A stretch of 64,000 nt of DNA. It comes from Mycteria americana (lineage: Eukaryota > Chordata > Aves > Ciconiiformes > Ciconiidae). The stretch spans positions 120,988,562-121,052,561 of the forward strand of contig NC_134367.1 of NCBI RefSeq assembly GCF_035582795.1. The letters are read 5' to 3'. Position 1 is the stretch's first letter; the number at the start of each line of letters is the position of its first letter. The translations under genes and the position numbers were made by a program. A model generated the notes under the pieces. That model was not told where the DNA came from and did not search any database. It saw only the letters and a list, made by a program, of their open reading frames with translations. This document shows positions 13,531 through 25,523 of this stretch, one piece after another.

Positions 13531-15859
13531 TTTATCGAAAACAATAGTGTAATGCATGTATTATGGAAAAAAATTTAAGTTTAAGATCTGTGGGCTATTT
13601 ATAGATTTTCATCATCTTGTACTGGCTCAGATAAGGGTTTGCATGCGTGGGATCGATTTGTTCTCAAACATGTTTTTCGCTTCATTTAAATAATCTGTAC
13701 AGTATTTTTTTTCCCCAAGAACAACAGATATTTTCCCAATTTTAATTTTCAATCATTTGTAGCAAGTCAATTAAATACTTGTTTTACACTTGGAAAGCAG
13801 AAACAAAAACAACCGCAGCAGCAGCAGGGTTTTACAGAGTGAAACTGTGAAATTGTGTTGAAGAAAGACTTTTAAAAAATTTTTTATTTAGAAATTGTAA
13901 ATGTGAATTTAGCTTGAAATATCACTGCAGTAATAACACTCAGTTTTTCTTTGTTGAAAGTGTTTCACATGCATCCTTCCACCAAGGAAAAAAAAATGAA
14001 GTAATGCTCCAATGGTAGTGTATTTGGTGAAAAGAGTTATTTAAATTTCTTATTTATGGGAGTTCATCTTTATTTTGCTTGCCTGGGAAGAATCTGTTTC
14101 AACTCCATGCGCAAGAATTTAGAAGCTGACGGTCAACAAATAAAATATCAGCATTGACTGCTATTAATATTGCACACATGTGTCATTTCACTGATCAAAA
14201 AGGCCTTCGCTGGCGTACAATTGGCCTTTTTCCAAATTGCAAGCTTTTTCTCAGCTTTTTCTTTTTTACTCTTTCTTCTTTTGTTACTGCCCGGGGATTT
14301 GTGCCTATCGCAGCCGTTATCACATGACCCGTGTCAGGGCATCACATGGCTCCAAAGTGAATACAAAAACAGATTAAAAATTCTGTAAAAACAATCAAGA
14401 CTTTGTTAACTCACTTTTAAACCAGGCTATTCTATGGATATTGCGTGTGCTTCAGTGTCAGCGTGGAAATATCAAAATAGGCACCTGTTCAGATCTGACT
14501 CGACAGCTCCAAGCTTTACCTAGATCTTTTCTTGTTACATGTTGCAACTAACTTTATTTAGGAGAAATGCATTAACAGAAAGAAGTTTATATCTTAAGTT
14601 TATGTTCTTACCCTGAGATTGCATGGCATGAGATTCAAGTTCAGATCTGCCGTTGAGTCAAACTCCTTTGAAACATTTCTGTCTCTCGTTTCTTGTTCAA
14701 GGCTTGCAAAATGAAATGCAGCAAGAGCTTGCATTTATAATGGCATCATTTAGCCAGAGATCCCAGACCACCCCAAAACCAGCAAATTTTGGCCACATAT
14801 GTCTGGTTGTAAGAACTTTTTTTCACCGGCAGAGTGGCAATCTCATGTGTCACAGAATAGACTGGTCATTTTGCAAGGATAAAAAAGGCAATCTATCCCA
14901 TTTTTCTTTCTCTCTCCCCCAAATAAATTTCAGCTACTTGGTGCATTTCAACAAAAGGTTGCTAATATTGATTATCATCTACTTCTAAAAGCAGACCCTG
15001 TTAGATGGACCAATACAGCAATGCCTTTGATCAGTAACTTAACAGCAAAGTGTACTTATAAGTTTTAATCCTCTTTGGGGGAGTGCAGAACCGCTGAATA
15101 TTATTGTAAATGCTGTGGCGTAATATTTTCCACACAAAACCAGAAGTTGGAGGTCTTGGGGGAGAGCATTTCTACGTGACAAATGTCTTCCTTCATCGTC
15201 CAGGAGCTGGATCCTGCTGCTTCTGCTTGGAAAAAAGCTGCGGAGCCATCCCCACTTTAGGATGCTCTGCCCTTCCCATCTTGCCGCTAGCAAATCGTGT
15301 ACCCTAAAAGCACCCTTCCAAAGAACAGTTTCATCAACCAGGAGCTTCCTAGGGTGATAAGTGGATATGGGGGCATGTCTTACATCAGAAAGAAGAGCAT
15401 ACGAAATGGCGTAACTTTTTCTTACTGTGTGGGTCCACCAGCTCCACCCTAAGCTGACCCACTTCCCTGTTCGTCTCCTTTACCTTCACTTGTCTGGATG
15501 CAGCAAGTCCACAGGCCACAGCAAGGGGAATCAAACAGTTTGGAGAAGGCTGGTGACCTTCCCTTGCATGCAGCAGGGTCATAGCCAGGTGAGGAGGTGG
15601 TTCTCCATGCAGATCTGGGCTTGCACACTACTGTGGCATTGGCATGTGAACGTGCGCGTGGCAGGCACGTACGTGCAAGCATTTCAAACGCTCCCGTCCA
15701 GAATTTGAAAGCTTTCTTTTAGAACAAAACAATATTTTTTCTGGTGTCTTTCCAGCTTCTGGTGCTGGAAATTGCTTCTCTGCAACTAGGGATCCTGTGG
15801 TTTAAGTTAATAAGATAGCTTCCCCGAGTGTACAGCATCTTGCATCAGAGATTACAAAA

Positions 15860-16035
15860 CCCTTTACAAACATCAAAGAATTAAGTTTTAGCACCCTTGC
15901 AAGATCGGTACAGGTGATTATCCCCATGTTACACACAAGGTGCTTAAATGCAGAGATCTGCCCACGGTCTCCTAGTGAAGCAGTGTCGAAGCTGGGCGAA
16001 GTACTCAGAAGTCCCAGCTCATGCTCCTTTCCTAC
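15860..16035 (+). mobile_element. Ancient MIR/CORE-SINE remnant
   Basis: The order of blocks matches the classic MIR consensus: an 'acccttgcaagatcggtac' segment, then 'attatccccatgttacaca', a degenerate 'aaggtgcttaaatgcagag', 'ctgcccacggtctcctagtg', and 'gaagctgggcgaagtactca'. These correspond to the MIR core and its 'gaggaaactgaggcacagag / cccaaggtcacacagc / agctgggattcgaacccag' portion. It is strongly diverged, as expected for an element that stopped moving before birds and mammals separated. It lies inside the EHBP1 intron. Confidence 0.6.
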
Positions 16036-17101
16036 TATTCCAGGTTTCTTCCCAGATTAATTTTAACCATAAGAAATGTGAGAGTTTCATAATTCCGTGA
16101 GGACCATATAGTCTTTGCTCCTCAGCTCAACTTGAAAGATGAGAATGGCAGGTCACTACAGAGGTGCAGTCTCCACAAAAGACTTTGATGAGGTTTCTCC
16201 TAGTCCCCCAGCTCAGAGAGAGTGAAATTTGGCTAAGTGACCCTGCTACGTGGAAAGGACAGTCAGGAGCCTTCTGGGCACTAGTCTCCCTTTCCCCCAT
16301 GTGGCCCAATGGTGCAGAGGTGGTAACATAGGGTCTTAGAGAGTCCGGTAGAGCATAGCACTGCCTGCAGGTAGGCTATGGAGGGTCCTGGTCCTGATCC
16401 TGCCTGGGAGGCAATGATGAACATGGGCTGGGGAAAGGGATGCTAGTCCATGCATATACACATGGGGACCCTTGGGCACCTGGACCCCAAAATGATTCGT
16501 ATTTGCACAGATGCTCCCTTTCATTGCGGCTGAGGAGAGGAGCAGCTCTTTCCAGCTCATCATCTGGAAGACAGGCCATAAGCACAGAGAAGCTGAGCAG
16601 TTGCCCGTGCCTTGGCCAGGCGTTCAGGATTACCATCTCCTCTGCAGCTACTTTGATCCCTACCACACCATCCTGACTGCGCTGGGTTTGCATGGGTGGA
16701 GTGGGTCTTGCACACAAGGATTGTTTTTGTGTTTGGAGGCTTGTGATGACCAGGCATCTTTTAGCAACAAGGTTTTTTTCATTGGGAACATAGCAACAAT
16801 ATTGTTCTCTCGGAAGAATTCAAAAGATACAGTACTTTTTAAAAGGTGTTTATTTAGGTCAGGGTATCAGCATGGTAAAGAACACTAAAATGCATGCTGA
16901 ATAATGTCTGCTTTCAAAGATTTATTTATGGAGCAAGCAGCATTGGCCTGCAGGACTTGTAGTCATGTGATATTTTTACCATTTGAGAGTATGCCTTGTA
17001 ATGTTCAATGATATTGGGGACCGACACTCCAAAACCTGAATTGAAATATGTAGCTCAATTTGTGAAATGCCACATAAGTAATGAAACTCTTTCAATTGCA
17101 G

Positions 17102-17201
17102 GAAGAAACACAGAAGAAGAAGAAGCTATGATGCAGGAATGGTTCATGCTGGTTAATAAGAAGAATGCCTTAATAAGACGAATGAACCAGCTTTCTCTTC
17201 T
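17102..17201 (+). CDS. EHBP1: EHBP1 coding exon (bMERB, first helix)
   Basis: A 100-bp exon with acceptor TTGCAG before 17102 and donor CT|GTAAGT after 17201. It starts at the second base of a Gly codon and ends two bases into a Leu codon. It encodes the acidic [11 protein letters not shown] stretch and [17 protein letters not shown], the start of the bMERB coiled coil that contacts Rab GTPases. Confidence 0.92.
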
Positions 17202-20200
17202 GTAAGTACAGATGGATACATGTATTTAAAACAAGGATGATTTACTGGAATATTTACCTAGTGGATAGATGCAAAACTTTTTTGTTTTATTCCCATTAGA
17301 CTTCAAAAACATTCCCTCAAAAGTGAGTAGAGTGGATGATTTGTGGAACACATCGAGTAACTTGTTTTTCTCATATTTCAGACTTGAAAATGAGAAGCGT
17401 GCAATGACACAAGATTAGCCAGAGCTGTGAAAAAAAATAATTACAGAAATATTAAGCACGGTTACATTTTCAAAGGCCGAACAGTATAATAAAATTACAT
17501 TTTAGAAATGCGCAAATAGATTTGGATTGTGCCTCAGATGTGACAGGTGAAGACTATTCGGAGAGAGAGCAAAATTTGAGTTGCTGCCTGCTTCGTAGAA
17601 GTCCTCAGTACCATCGCTAGTTCAGCAGCACCAGACTGCTGAAAGGATATTAGTGAATCAGTCACGGTGTGATGATACCACCGATACTGCAAAGTAAGGA
17701 CAAATAAACTTTTTTTGCTAGCACCGGTGAGAAAGGGAGAAGACGCTGCACGTTTTTAGAGGTGTTCTGCCCTCAGCGCTTCTTTTCCAGCTTCTTTTGG
17801 TTTGATTATATTTCTTTCAGTAATGCCACCTAGTGTAGATGCCTGCATACTTCCCCGAGAAGAGCCTGTGCTCACAGATTTCCTACCGTGTCTGAACTTG
17901 ACAGAAGATTCTACCTTCAAAATATTAAGCTTTCTAATCCCGTGTCTAATTTTCATTATTCATTAGGGCAGAATGTATATAGGATAATACTTCCAGTGTC
18001 ATATTATCTTGGTGAATAGGCTGATGCTGGAATTTGTTCATTAGATCCGGGGGAATGTTTTATACTTAGGACATTCCACAACAGCCGCTCCAAGGATGAA
18101 TATGAAATAATTACGTCCTGTAGCACAATGGAGTTAAACTGGTGGAATTAAAGCCGACATTACAGAAAATGAAAAGGCCCTGTTACTGAACATGCCACCT
18201 GAGCAAGGTTTTAAGTTTGTGTATCATTTATTTGGAGTAGCTTAAAGTTAAAGAGAAAAGTCGGTTACGAGTCCTAAAATCAATGTAAGTTAAAGGTTCT
18301 TTTAAGTGTTTAATGATTTAGTAATTAACATATTGATGAACTTTTGCAACTTGCCTAGGGAAAAAGAACATGACCTAGAAAGGCGCTACGAACTGCTGAA
18401 CCGGGAGCTAAGAGCAATGCTTGCTATTGAAGGTAAGAGCAATGCTTGGGTACCGAGGGAAGGAAAATGCTTGCTGCCAAAGGTGGCTACCTGAAAGTAC
18501 CAAACATGGAGTCTTTTCTGAAGCCCAGTTAAGAATTAATGCTGAAATTTACATCATTTCAAGTGATAGCACACAGCAAATACTCTGGGTCCGCAATCCC
18601 ATTCTTAAGGTTTATTCGGGGGGAAAAAAAAGTCCAAGATACGGGACAAAGAAATACGGTCTCCTTGGAATAAACTTTGAAAACAAAGGGATGAGGAAGT
18701 AAAGAATATTTGTCAGGGGTTTATTATTTTTTCTTGCAGTAATACTCTCCTGGCTTTCCTGTGGCATCGCGCTGCTTTGGGTGCCGCAGAAAATGGAAGA
18801 GGTGACCCACAGAAGGGAGCCTCCTTCCTTTTAATGTTTCAGATCTGTTTTACAACAGTATCTCACTGGGAAAAAAAAGTCTCATCGGTTTTCCTGGTAA
18901 AACACTACATTTGCCGAGTAAATATTTCATCGCAAGCAACACCCAGGATTAGTGCGATCCTTTGCACAGATTTTCTCCCTTCTCTGCAACTCTCCCGAGT
19001 TTAGTCACCTTACCTGAATGAAAACTCATGGGAAGATTGACACACGGGATAAATGAAACAATTGCATCCTTTCCATAGGGCTTTCAAGTGAATTGTACAA
19101 TAATCCTGGGGATGATTCATAATAAAAAATAAACATCCAGATAGCTTAAACCATTGCTTGCATTATTTTCTTATTTAAATATCTTAAGTGTTTTCTAATG
19201 CTGCACCGCTTATACCTCTCAGTCACAAATGCTGTCTTATAGTTCAAAGATGTTTGCTTAAAAGTTAATCCTTTGGGCTCTGTAAAATGGACCTTTTGTC
19301 TAATCAATGCAAATTGATTTTGCTATTCTGTATTGACCTCTCAACCCTTTGACTGTCCATGGTAATTTCTTTCTTCACCTGATAAGGTACCTGATCCATA
19401 ATAAATCAATTCTAATTAGGTTGGAGACTTCACTGGGAGCGTAAGTTTGTAGGAAAAAAGCAGCAGGTTTCAGGTAGCTTTTTCATATGTCTCCATCTGT
19501 GGTTATATTTTTTGCATAAGACTACTTTCACTATATTCTTGGATAAACTTGAGTCATAAATATGTACATTGCTTTCTGCAGAGACAAGCCAGTTTAATTG
19601 GGAATCATACCAATGAAATACTTAAAACAGAAAATACTCTAAACCCAGAGAGGAGTTAAGAGACACTGGATTTAAATCCGAAATTTCAATGCTTAATTGC
19701 CTCTTATATGTTTTACTGTCTTGGAATGTCCTAGCAGCAGCCTTTGAATGTCTAGCAGCCTATGCCATTCACACGTTGACTTGAACAGTAATCTGTCCTT
19801 TTTTAATTTCTTTTTTGTACAGTCAGAGGGAGATGCCAAAACCCAGGAAGGTCCTCTTTTTTTTTCTTTTTTTCTTTTTTTTTTTGTGTGCTACTGGTGA
19901 TATGGTAAACAGCGGTTTAGGGAGAAAACATAAGTGCCAGAGAATATTGGTTTTGTTTTTTATTTTTACAACAAAATCCATGTTTAGCATTTTAACCCTC
20001 AATAAAAATATTAATCTGCTAGAAGTTTTAGCAGCTATCTGCTTTTACCTAAAAAATGTATTAAAGGTGAAACTCTCCCAAGAAAATGCCTGTGAAACAT
20101 CAAAATATACATTTGTGACACCTCGCCTCTCGATGTGTGAGTCAGCGCTGTATCACTTTCTGCGTCCAACATACGCTGGGGTGCAAACATGCACTTTTTG

Positions 20201-23200
20201 GGAAGCACTGGTAAAACCACACCATTTATAATATGATTTTCCCGAAGAAGCAAGGGCTGCCTGAACAGCCCGGCACTGTCTGTTCCAAGGCCATTTAGCT
20301 GATTGCTAATGAGCGTTTGGGCTCTGTGAGAGAGTTGAAAAGACAGATCTCACTTTTACCACCAACCAATTCCAAACCTGAAATATATGAGCAGGAAAAA
20401 AAAAATGTGTATAACAGGACGGGACCAGTTTGTTTGTCTAAAAGAAAGGCAGAACGCACCAACCCAAACTGGAACTTAAAAAAAAAAAAAAAAAATCTTT
20501 GAAAGGTGATAATTACTGTTTTGGTAAATTGCTCTAACTCTTCCACGCGTGACTGTGCTGTTTAAAAATCTATCAACCAATTTACTTAGCTAGTTGATGA
20601 CAGGGGAAAAAAAAAAAGAGAGTGCCTTGCGAAAGGTAGCAGCCTGCTGATCGCAGATAAAGACGGTTTATTGGCGGCTGGCCTGCCCTGCCTGCGCAGG
20701 CAGCGTGTGGGCAGCGCTGGCGTCTGGAGGTGCTGACCGTTATAATGTTCAGTGATGTGGAGACACTGTCCTCTTAGCCAACCGCTAAAATGGAGGCATA
20801 CGCAGCTGAATAGCCTGTTGGAGTGTTACGGCACTTCACGCGGAACACGTGAATGACCGAGGGTGGTAAAAAAAGGCATACTTTCCCCCCCGCCCCGTTT
20901 AGCCGTAGGGATAAGAAAGAGAGAGTTAACGCGCTGCCTTCTTCCAGCTAGACAGTGTTCCTCTCTTTCTACTGCCGAGGCTGCTCTGACCGAGAAAGGC
21001 CTGAAATCCTTGCCTAATAGCCCAAAGAAAATATGGGTTACTGGGTTTGTTGTAACCTGCGCACATGGGAAGGCATTTTGGCTGTCTGTTTGGGAGCCGG
21101 CCGGCTCGTGTAAACAAGGTGCTGCATTTCAGAGCCTGATTTTTACCACATCCGCAGCCAAGTGGGATGATTACTTTCAGCTACCTTTCCTCTCGCTCCT
21201 TTCTGGTTTTTTTTTTTTTCATTCAAGATTTAATGCCTCCTGAGAAAAGATAAGTTCATTTTTGCACACCTTGGGGTGGTGTGTTCATTTTCTGCCCAAG
21301 AAATGGATCTTCTTTCGGATTTTGTACATCTTGATTTATTCTTGGCTTATAGTTTGAAGTGGGTGCTCTTCTAAAAGGATTTATGCATAGGTTCACTATT
21401 TTTGTAGTTATGGTTTATATGATAAGCTTTTTATATTTAAAATCAATATGTAATCCTGTGGAGGAGCTTATCCTCTAAAACCCCATTTGTAAATCTATTT
21501 TAGCTTTGTTACACCGCGCAGCCACAGTATTCCATAGATTGATTAGGTTCAGCAGCAGAATCCTATCAAATGGCCTGCTCTGATGATGATGCAAACTCTT
21601 TCAGGATTGCTAGTTGACTGGAACTAAAGATAAGACCTGACTGCAATCCCCCAATGTGCTCTTTACAAAACTAGTGTTAATTTTCATCAAAGTGCCGGGC
21701 TTATTTATTATAGCGGCGAGGTTGAAGGTTTTACTACGAGAACTTTCGACCATTTCTATTAAAGCATTTCTATGGGAACCAGCCGCCTGTTTGCTCAAAG
21801 TAATTATCAGTTGAAGCAATGGGGGGAAAAAAAAAGACAATATGAAGTCAATGAAGATGAATAATTGAAAACATTTCTACTTTAATGTAAATTTAGCAAA
21901 CTCTGTCATTTTAAACTGCCCGTCACGAGTGGTGGCACGGGGGCTTTAGCTTTCAACACTTTTAGCTCATATACAGCTTCAGAGCTTAATCCTATTTTTG
22001 TCCAGAGTGTAGCTTTTATAACAGTATTATTCTGAAATCTTCAAATTAATCACAGCCCATATTGTAGCTTCCCAGAGCTGCAGTCAGCCTGGGTAACTAT
22101 ATGTGACAGGTGTTATAGGTAATCCTGGCTTAAAAGGCACAACAGGTAGGAATCAAACTTGAACACACTTGCTTTTTTAAACATAGGGATGCTTCCCGAA
22201 ACTGCTGCCCGGCAGTGTTTTGTTGGATAAAACAAAATTGTAATGTAATCACATATAAAATGTTATTTAAATACTTTGCGCCAATTGCTACTTGACTGTA
22301 TTTATTGGGGGAGGGGGGAGTCAGACTCCTTTTCTAGGAAACAAAGTAAAAATGCAAGGGAATATTTCTGCCAGCAAGTTTTCCCGTGGTGTATTTCAAA
22401 CACTAATAATAAGCAAATGCAGAGACAAACAAAAAAAAAAACAGTTTTGTTCCATGAAGTCCTAATATGATGTTATTTACCCCACAGGGCTACAAGATGA
22501 GACAACAAAACCCATAGCTCTTAGAAAGGGACTGAACGGAGGAAAAATAGTAGTGAAGGACTGAGCGAAACCTGTACTGAAATATTTTGACTGATGTTTG
22601 CTGTTTTGAAAGCTAAAATTGCTGCTGAAACTGGAGAAGTAGGGGGCAAAGCAAAAAAAAAAAAAAGGCTTTAAAAATAAGAGCTTTACAACTAAGTGAA
22701 AACTGTCAGAATTGCAAAATAATTAAATTAAGTCCAAGTAGAGACAGGGTTTTTCAGGTCCCTTTTCATCTAGAGCTTCATGTGCCCAGATGTGCCGGGG
22801 AGCCCGAGTCTCAGCACAACTATCAGAAGAAGTGGGGGGAAAGTTAACCTGAAAGTTGGGGCCACGTCTGGGGGGAGCAAACATCCGTGAAATTCTCTGC
22901 CGTGTCTCTCTTCTCCTTTTCTGCCCGGCTCACTGCTGCTGCCCTTCGCAAGACGGGTTTGTCACGCTGAGATTGTGTTGCGCGTGCAGGGGCCTTATTT
23001 ACATGGGTAAAACCCTCCGGTTTTGGGAAGCTCTGACTTGCAGAGGTGCAGAGCGGTGTGTTTTACACAGGTCGAACTGAAGGAGCCTTACCCAAAAGGA
23101 GCAAAAGGGCAAGCAGTGGTGGAAATCGAGAGACCACGTTGGAAACTAACACCTGAGAGGCTGCTACCTAAATTAAAGCAGCTTTGTTGCAGGAGAAGTG

Positions 23201-25200
23201 GCTTAGATTAGCAGTAGTTTTGGCTGGTAGCTTCAGTTGCAGTCTGTGTACACCTGGAACGTTATTTCCTTAACAGCGGTGGAGGGGAAGCAACACACTT
23301 GAAAAAGCAAGAGGAAAAGGAAAAGGGGAAGGAAAAGAAAAATAAAAACTCCTGGGAAGTTTCGGCAGCATCCTGCCAGGCCGATGCTCTGGGAAGGGTT
23401 CTGGTGCCGCTGCACCGAATCCCTCCCCGCTTGCAAGACTCCGCCGTGCGTATTTGCCTCTCCCAAGTGTGGCTGCACGCACGTGTCGGCGTGGGCTTTT
23501 CCTGCGTGCATGTGGACCCGTAACTCACTCGTGGGCCCATGGGCCCAGGCAGAAGGCGAGGGCACGATAGAAGTGGTTACACATTCCTGCCTTTCTGCTG
23601 CTCTTCCCACCTTTATTGCATGATGATGCATCTAATTTTTAATTTGTAAATACAAGGCTGAATTCCCTCTAGCACCACTTGCTTTCATAAAGCTTCTGAG
23701 CAGTTTGCTGTCTTGAATAAATTTGGCTTTGGAGGGGGGTCAGGGGGATTTGAACCACCGCATTCTTGCGGGGTTTGTGAAGATTCACATGGTAACCGGT
23801 GGTGAGCATTGTTCGGGTTATCTGAATAAGCACCAGCCATGTGAGTTTTAACATGATCGCCCAGGGCAATGGAGAGCGCGGGGAGCAAGCCTAAAAGGAC
23901 TGCATCCTCTCTCCCCTTCGCCTTCGGGAAGGAGGAGGAGTAGGACACCGCCGGGCCGGTGGCGACGGCTTCTGCCGGTGGTGGGTTTTTTTGGAGCCGG
24001 CGTTCTCTTTCCCTCCCGCTCCTCATTTGTCCTGCTATCTCCCTCATCATCTACTGCTCCTGCTTTTCATTGTTTACCTTCTTAATGAGGGAGGCGGGGA
24101 AGGCCGGGCCTTGACTGACAGCGACAAGCCCTGACGGTCTGGCTGGAGAGCCGGAGCCTGCGGGCGGCCCCGGGGCTGCGCCGGGCCGGGCCGGGCCGGG
24201 GGCTCCGCCAGGCCGGGGAGCGGCGAGGAAAACCCCGTTCGGAAAAGTGAAGCGGCCCCGTCCTCCGCTGCTTGCCGGCGCCGGGGTTGAAGGGGCCCCA
24301 CGATATTATGTAGCAAGTGTATTTTTACCTCAAAGCGGGAAATGCTAATTAACTGATACCTGCTTTTAAAGTTACTGCGAAGCATATGGTGCCCAGTGTG
24401 AGATTCCTCCCGCTGCTACGAGCCAGCGAGGAATTAGCAAAGAGGAGCCGGGTTGCAGGGAAATGGGCTTTCCTCCTCTGAGGAGAAAACTTGGTAAATG
24501 TCCGTGCCCGTCCAGGAAGCACACTCATGGGGAAAAAAAAAAAACACACAAAAAAAACCAAACCCGAAACGACCCCAAAGTCGCTGCTGAGCTGCCCTAA
24601 GCCAGGTGGGCAGAAAGAGAACAGGCCGGCGGGCTGCGCCTATCCCCGCGGTGGCTCCCGCCGGGGCGAGCAGCTGCGCTCCGCGGGCCGGGACGCAGCG
24701 AGCCGGGCCGGGCCGGGCAGGGCTGTGCCGGGCCGGGCTCCCCGCCGCAGCGGCCGCGGTTGCCGGCGCGGCTGTCTGCGGCCCGGCGGTGGCGGCCGCG
24801 GCGCCTGAGCGCTGTTCTTGTTTTGGTTTTCTCTGGCAGACTGGCAGAAGACCGAAGCGCAGAAGAGGCGAGAGCAGCTTTTGCTGGACGAACTCGTTCT
24901 TCTCGTTAACAAACGGGACGCGCTGGTCAGGGACCTGGACGCCCAGGAGAAGCAGTGAGTGGGGCGGAGGGGGGGGTCCCCGCCGAGCCGCCACGGCCCC
25001 CGCGGAAAGTTTGCGCCAAGTCCGCGGGCGCCGGGGGCCGGGGGGCGAGCGGGGCGGGCGCGCATCCCGCGCAGCCCCTCACCGCGCCTCCCGCCGCCTC
25101 TTTTCGCAGGGCCGAGGAGGAGGACGAGCATTTGGAGAGGACCCTCGAGCAAAACAAAGGCAAGATGGCCAAGAAGGAAGAGAAATGCGTCCTCCAGTGA
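17102..25200 (+). CDS. EHBP1: EHBP1 (EH domain-binding protein 1), C-terminal part, four exons
   Basis: The join 17102-17201, 18359-18432, 24840-24954, 25110-25200 gives the last 126 residues in one frame with all borders GT/AG. It encodes most of the bMERB (DUF3585) coiled-coil domain: an [11 protein letters not shown] segment, [10 protein letters not shown], the [20 protein letters not shown] helix, the [18 protein letters not shown] helix, [12 protein letters not shown] and [17 protein letters not shown]. It ends with CVLQ, a CaaX prenylation box. EHBP1 is a cytosolic/endosomal-membrane adaptor (N-terminal C2, central CH domain, C-terminal bMERB) that binds EHD proteins and Rab8/Rab10-family GTPases in endocytic recycling and links them to actin. 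The N-terminal domains are outside the window. Identification rests on recognising the family sequence and on the OTX1 neighbour. Codons of the first two exons are AT-rich at third positions and those of the last two GC-rich. Confidence 0.93.
17382..17493 (+). CDS. EHBP1: Possible alternative terminal exon of EHBP1 with its own poly(A) signal
   Basis: A pyrimidine-rich acceptor (TTTTTCTCATATTTCAG) lies 180 bases past the donor at 17201. Spliced in the existing phase it continues the frame as [12 protein letters not shown] and then stops (TAG, 17416-17418). An AATAAA follows at 17488-17493. The arrangement of acceptor, short in-frame tail, stop and poly(A) signal fits an intronic alternative last exon. 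If used, EHBP1 would lose the second half of bMERB and the CaaX box. All elements are seen; usage is inference, and a chance acceptor cannot be excluded. Confidence 0.25.
18359..18432 (+). CDS. EHBP1: EHBP1 coding exon (bMERB, central helix)
   Basis: A 74-bp exon with acceptor TTGCCTAG and donor GAAG|GTAAGA. It completes the split Leu codon, encodes [20 protein letters not shown] followed by LAIE, and leaves one base for the next exon. A 15-bp piece of the exon end (18409-18423) is repeated just past the donor at 18434-18448. Confidence 0.93.
18409..18448 (+). repeat. 15-bp direct repeat across an EHBP1 exon/intron border
   Basis: TAAGAGCAATGCTTG occurs at 18409-18423 inside the exon and again at 18434-18448, starting within the donor GTAAG. 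The period is 25 bp. It looks like a small tandem duplication of the exon end into the intron. Confidence 0.8.
18433..24839 (+). other. EHBP1: EHBP1 intron, non-coding
   Basis: A 6.4-kb intron between the central and penultimate coding exons. It is AT-rich up to about 23.9 kb, then rises sharply in GC. It includes poly(A) runs (for example 20479-20496 and 22654-22667). It also has long repeat-free AT-rich sequence, notably about 19000-19640 and 21240-22480, that could be conserved regulatory DNA, and (GGGCC)-type runs near 24175-24200. Open frames here lack splice context or codon bias; the longer ones near 24.5-25.3 kb are created by GC content. Confidence 0.7.
24181..24202. repeat. Short (GGGCC)n array
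   Basis: Several tandem GGGCC units sit in the EHBP1 intron at the edge of the CpG island, and a second shorter cluster lies near 24700-24740. The G-runs could form quadruplexes. Confidence 0.7.
24840..24954 (+). CDS. EHBP1: EHBP1 penultimate coding exon
   Basis: A 115-bp exon with acceptor TCTCTGGCAG and donor CA|GTGAGT. It completes the Asp codon, encodes [17 protein letters not shown], then [20 protein letters not shown], and ends two bases into a Gln codon. It forms the third helix region of bMERB. GC-rich at third positions, unlike the upstream exons. Confidence 0.93.
25110..25200 (+). CDS. EHBP1: EHBP1 last coding exon with CaaX box
   Basis: Acceptor TTTTCGCAG precedes 25110. The exon completes Gln, then encodes [19 protein letters not shown] and [10 protein letters not shown], with stop TGA at 25198-25200. 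The terminal Cys-Val-Leu-Gln is a CaaX motif, in the protein family a predicted prenylation site for membrane attachment. Only a 155-bp GC-rich intron separates this exon from the previous one. Confidence 0.93.
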
Positions 25201-25523
25201 GCGGCCTTCCCGCGACGGTGGCGGAATCGCAGCGCGGCTCTTCCTTACGTTTTCAAAATGCCGACGTGAGACTGGAAAGAAAGAAAGAAAGAAAAAAACA
25301 AAAAGAAAAAAAGATGTTTTGAAAAAAAAAATTTTAAACTTTTTTCCATTTTAGGCCAGACCTAGGCTGTGCCGGGCCCCGCTCCGTTGTTTTTCGGTTT
25401 CCATCCAAGCGAACTCGCGTTGTACCTTGTGGGCTCAGCTCTCCTGCCGAAAGGGTTGGAAATGAAATCGCCGAGAGCCCGGGCGTGCGGGCGATGCTGG
25501 CGAGGGGCGGAAGGAGCAGAAGA

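Larger units (their letters stand above)
1..17101 (+). other. EHBP1: EHBP1 intron(s), non-coding
   Basis: AT-rich DNA upstream of the first recognisable EHBP1 coding exon. I read this as intron because the exon at 17102 begins in the middle of a glycine codon (it needs one base from an upstream exon) and has a good acceptor, so the gene must continue to the left. I searched by eye for the expected upstream bMERB exon and did not find it; it may lie outside the window or have been missed. The region holds homopolymer runs, a MIR-like remnant (about 15860-16035) and AT-rich stretches that look like conserved non-coding DNA. The open frames here are short and lack codon bias or splice sites. Confidence 0.65.

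Noticed and set aside
1-17000. Upstream bMERB and other EHBP1 exons
   Set aside because: The expected preceding exon ending in an (M)DTG-type sequence with a phase-1 donor was not found by eye; none is annotated.
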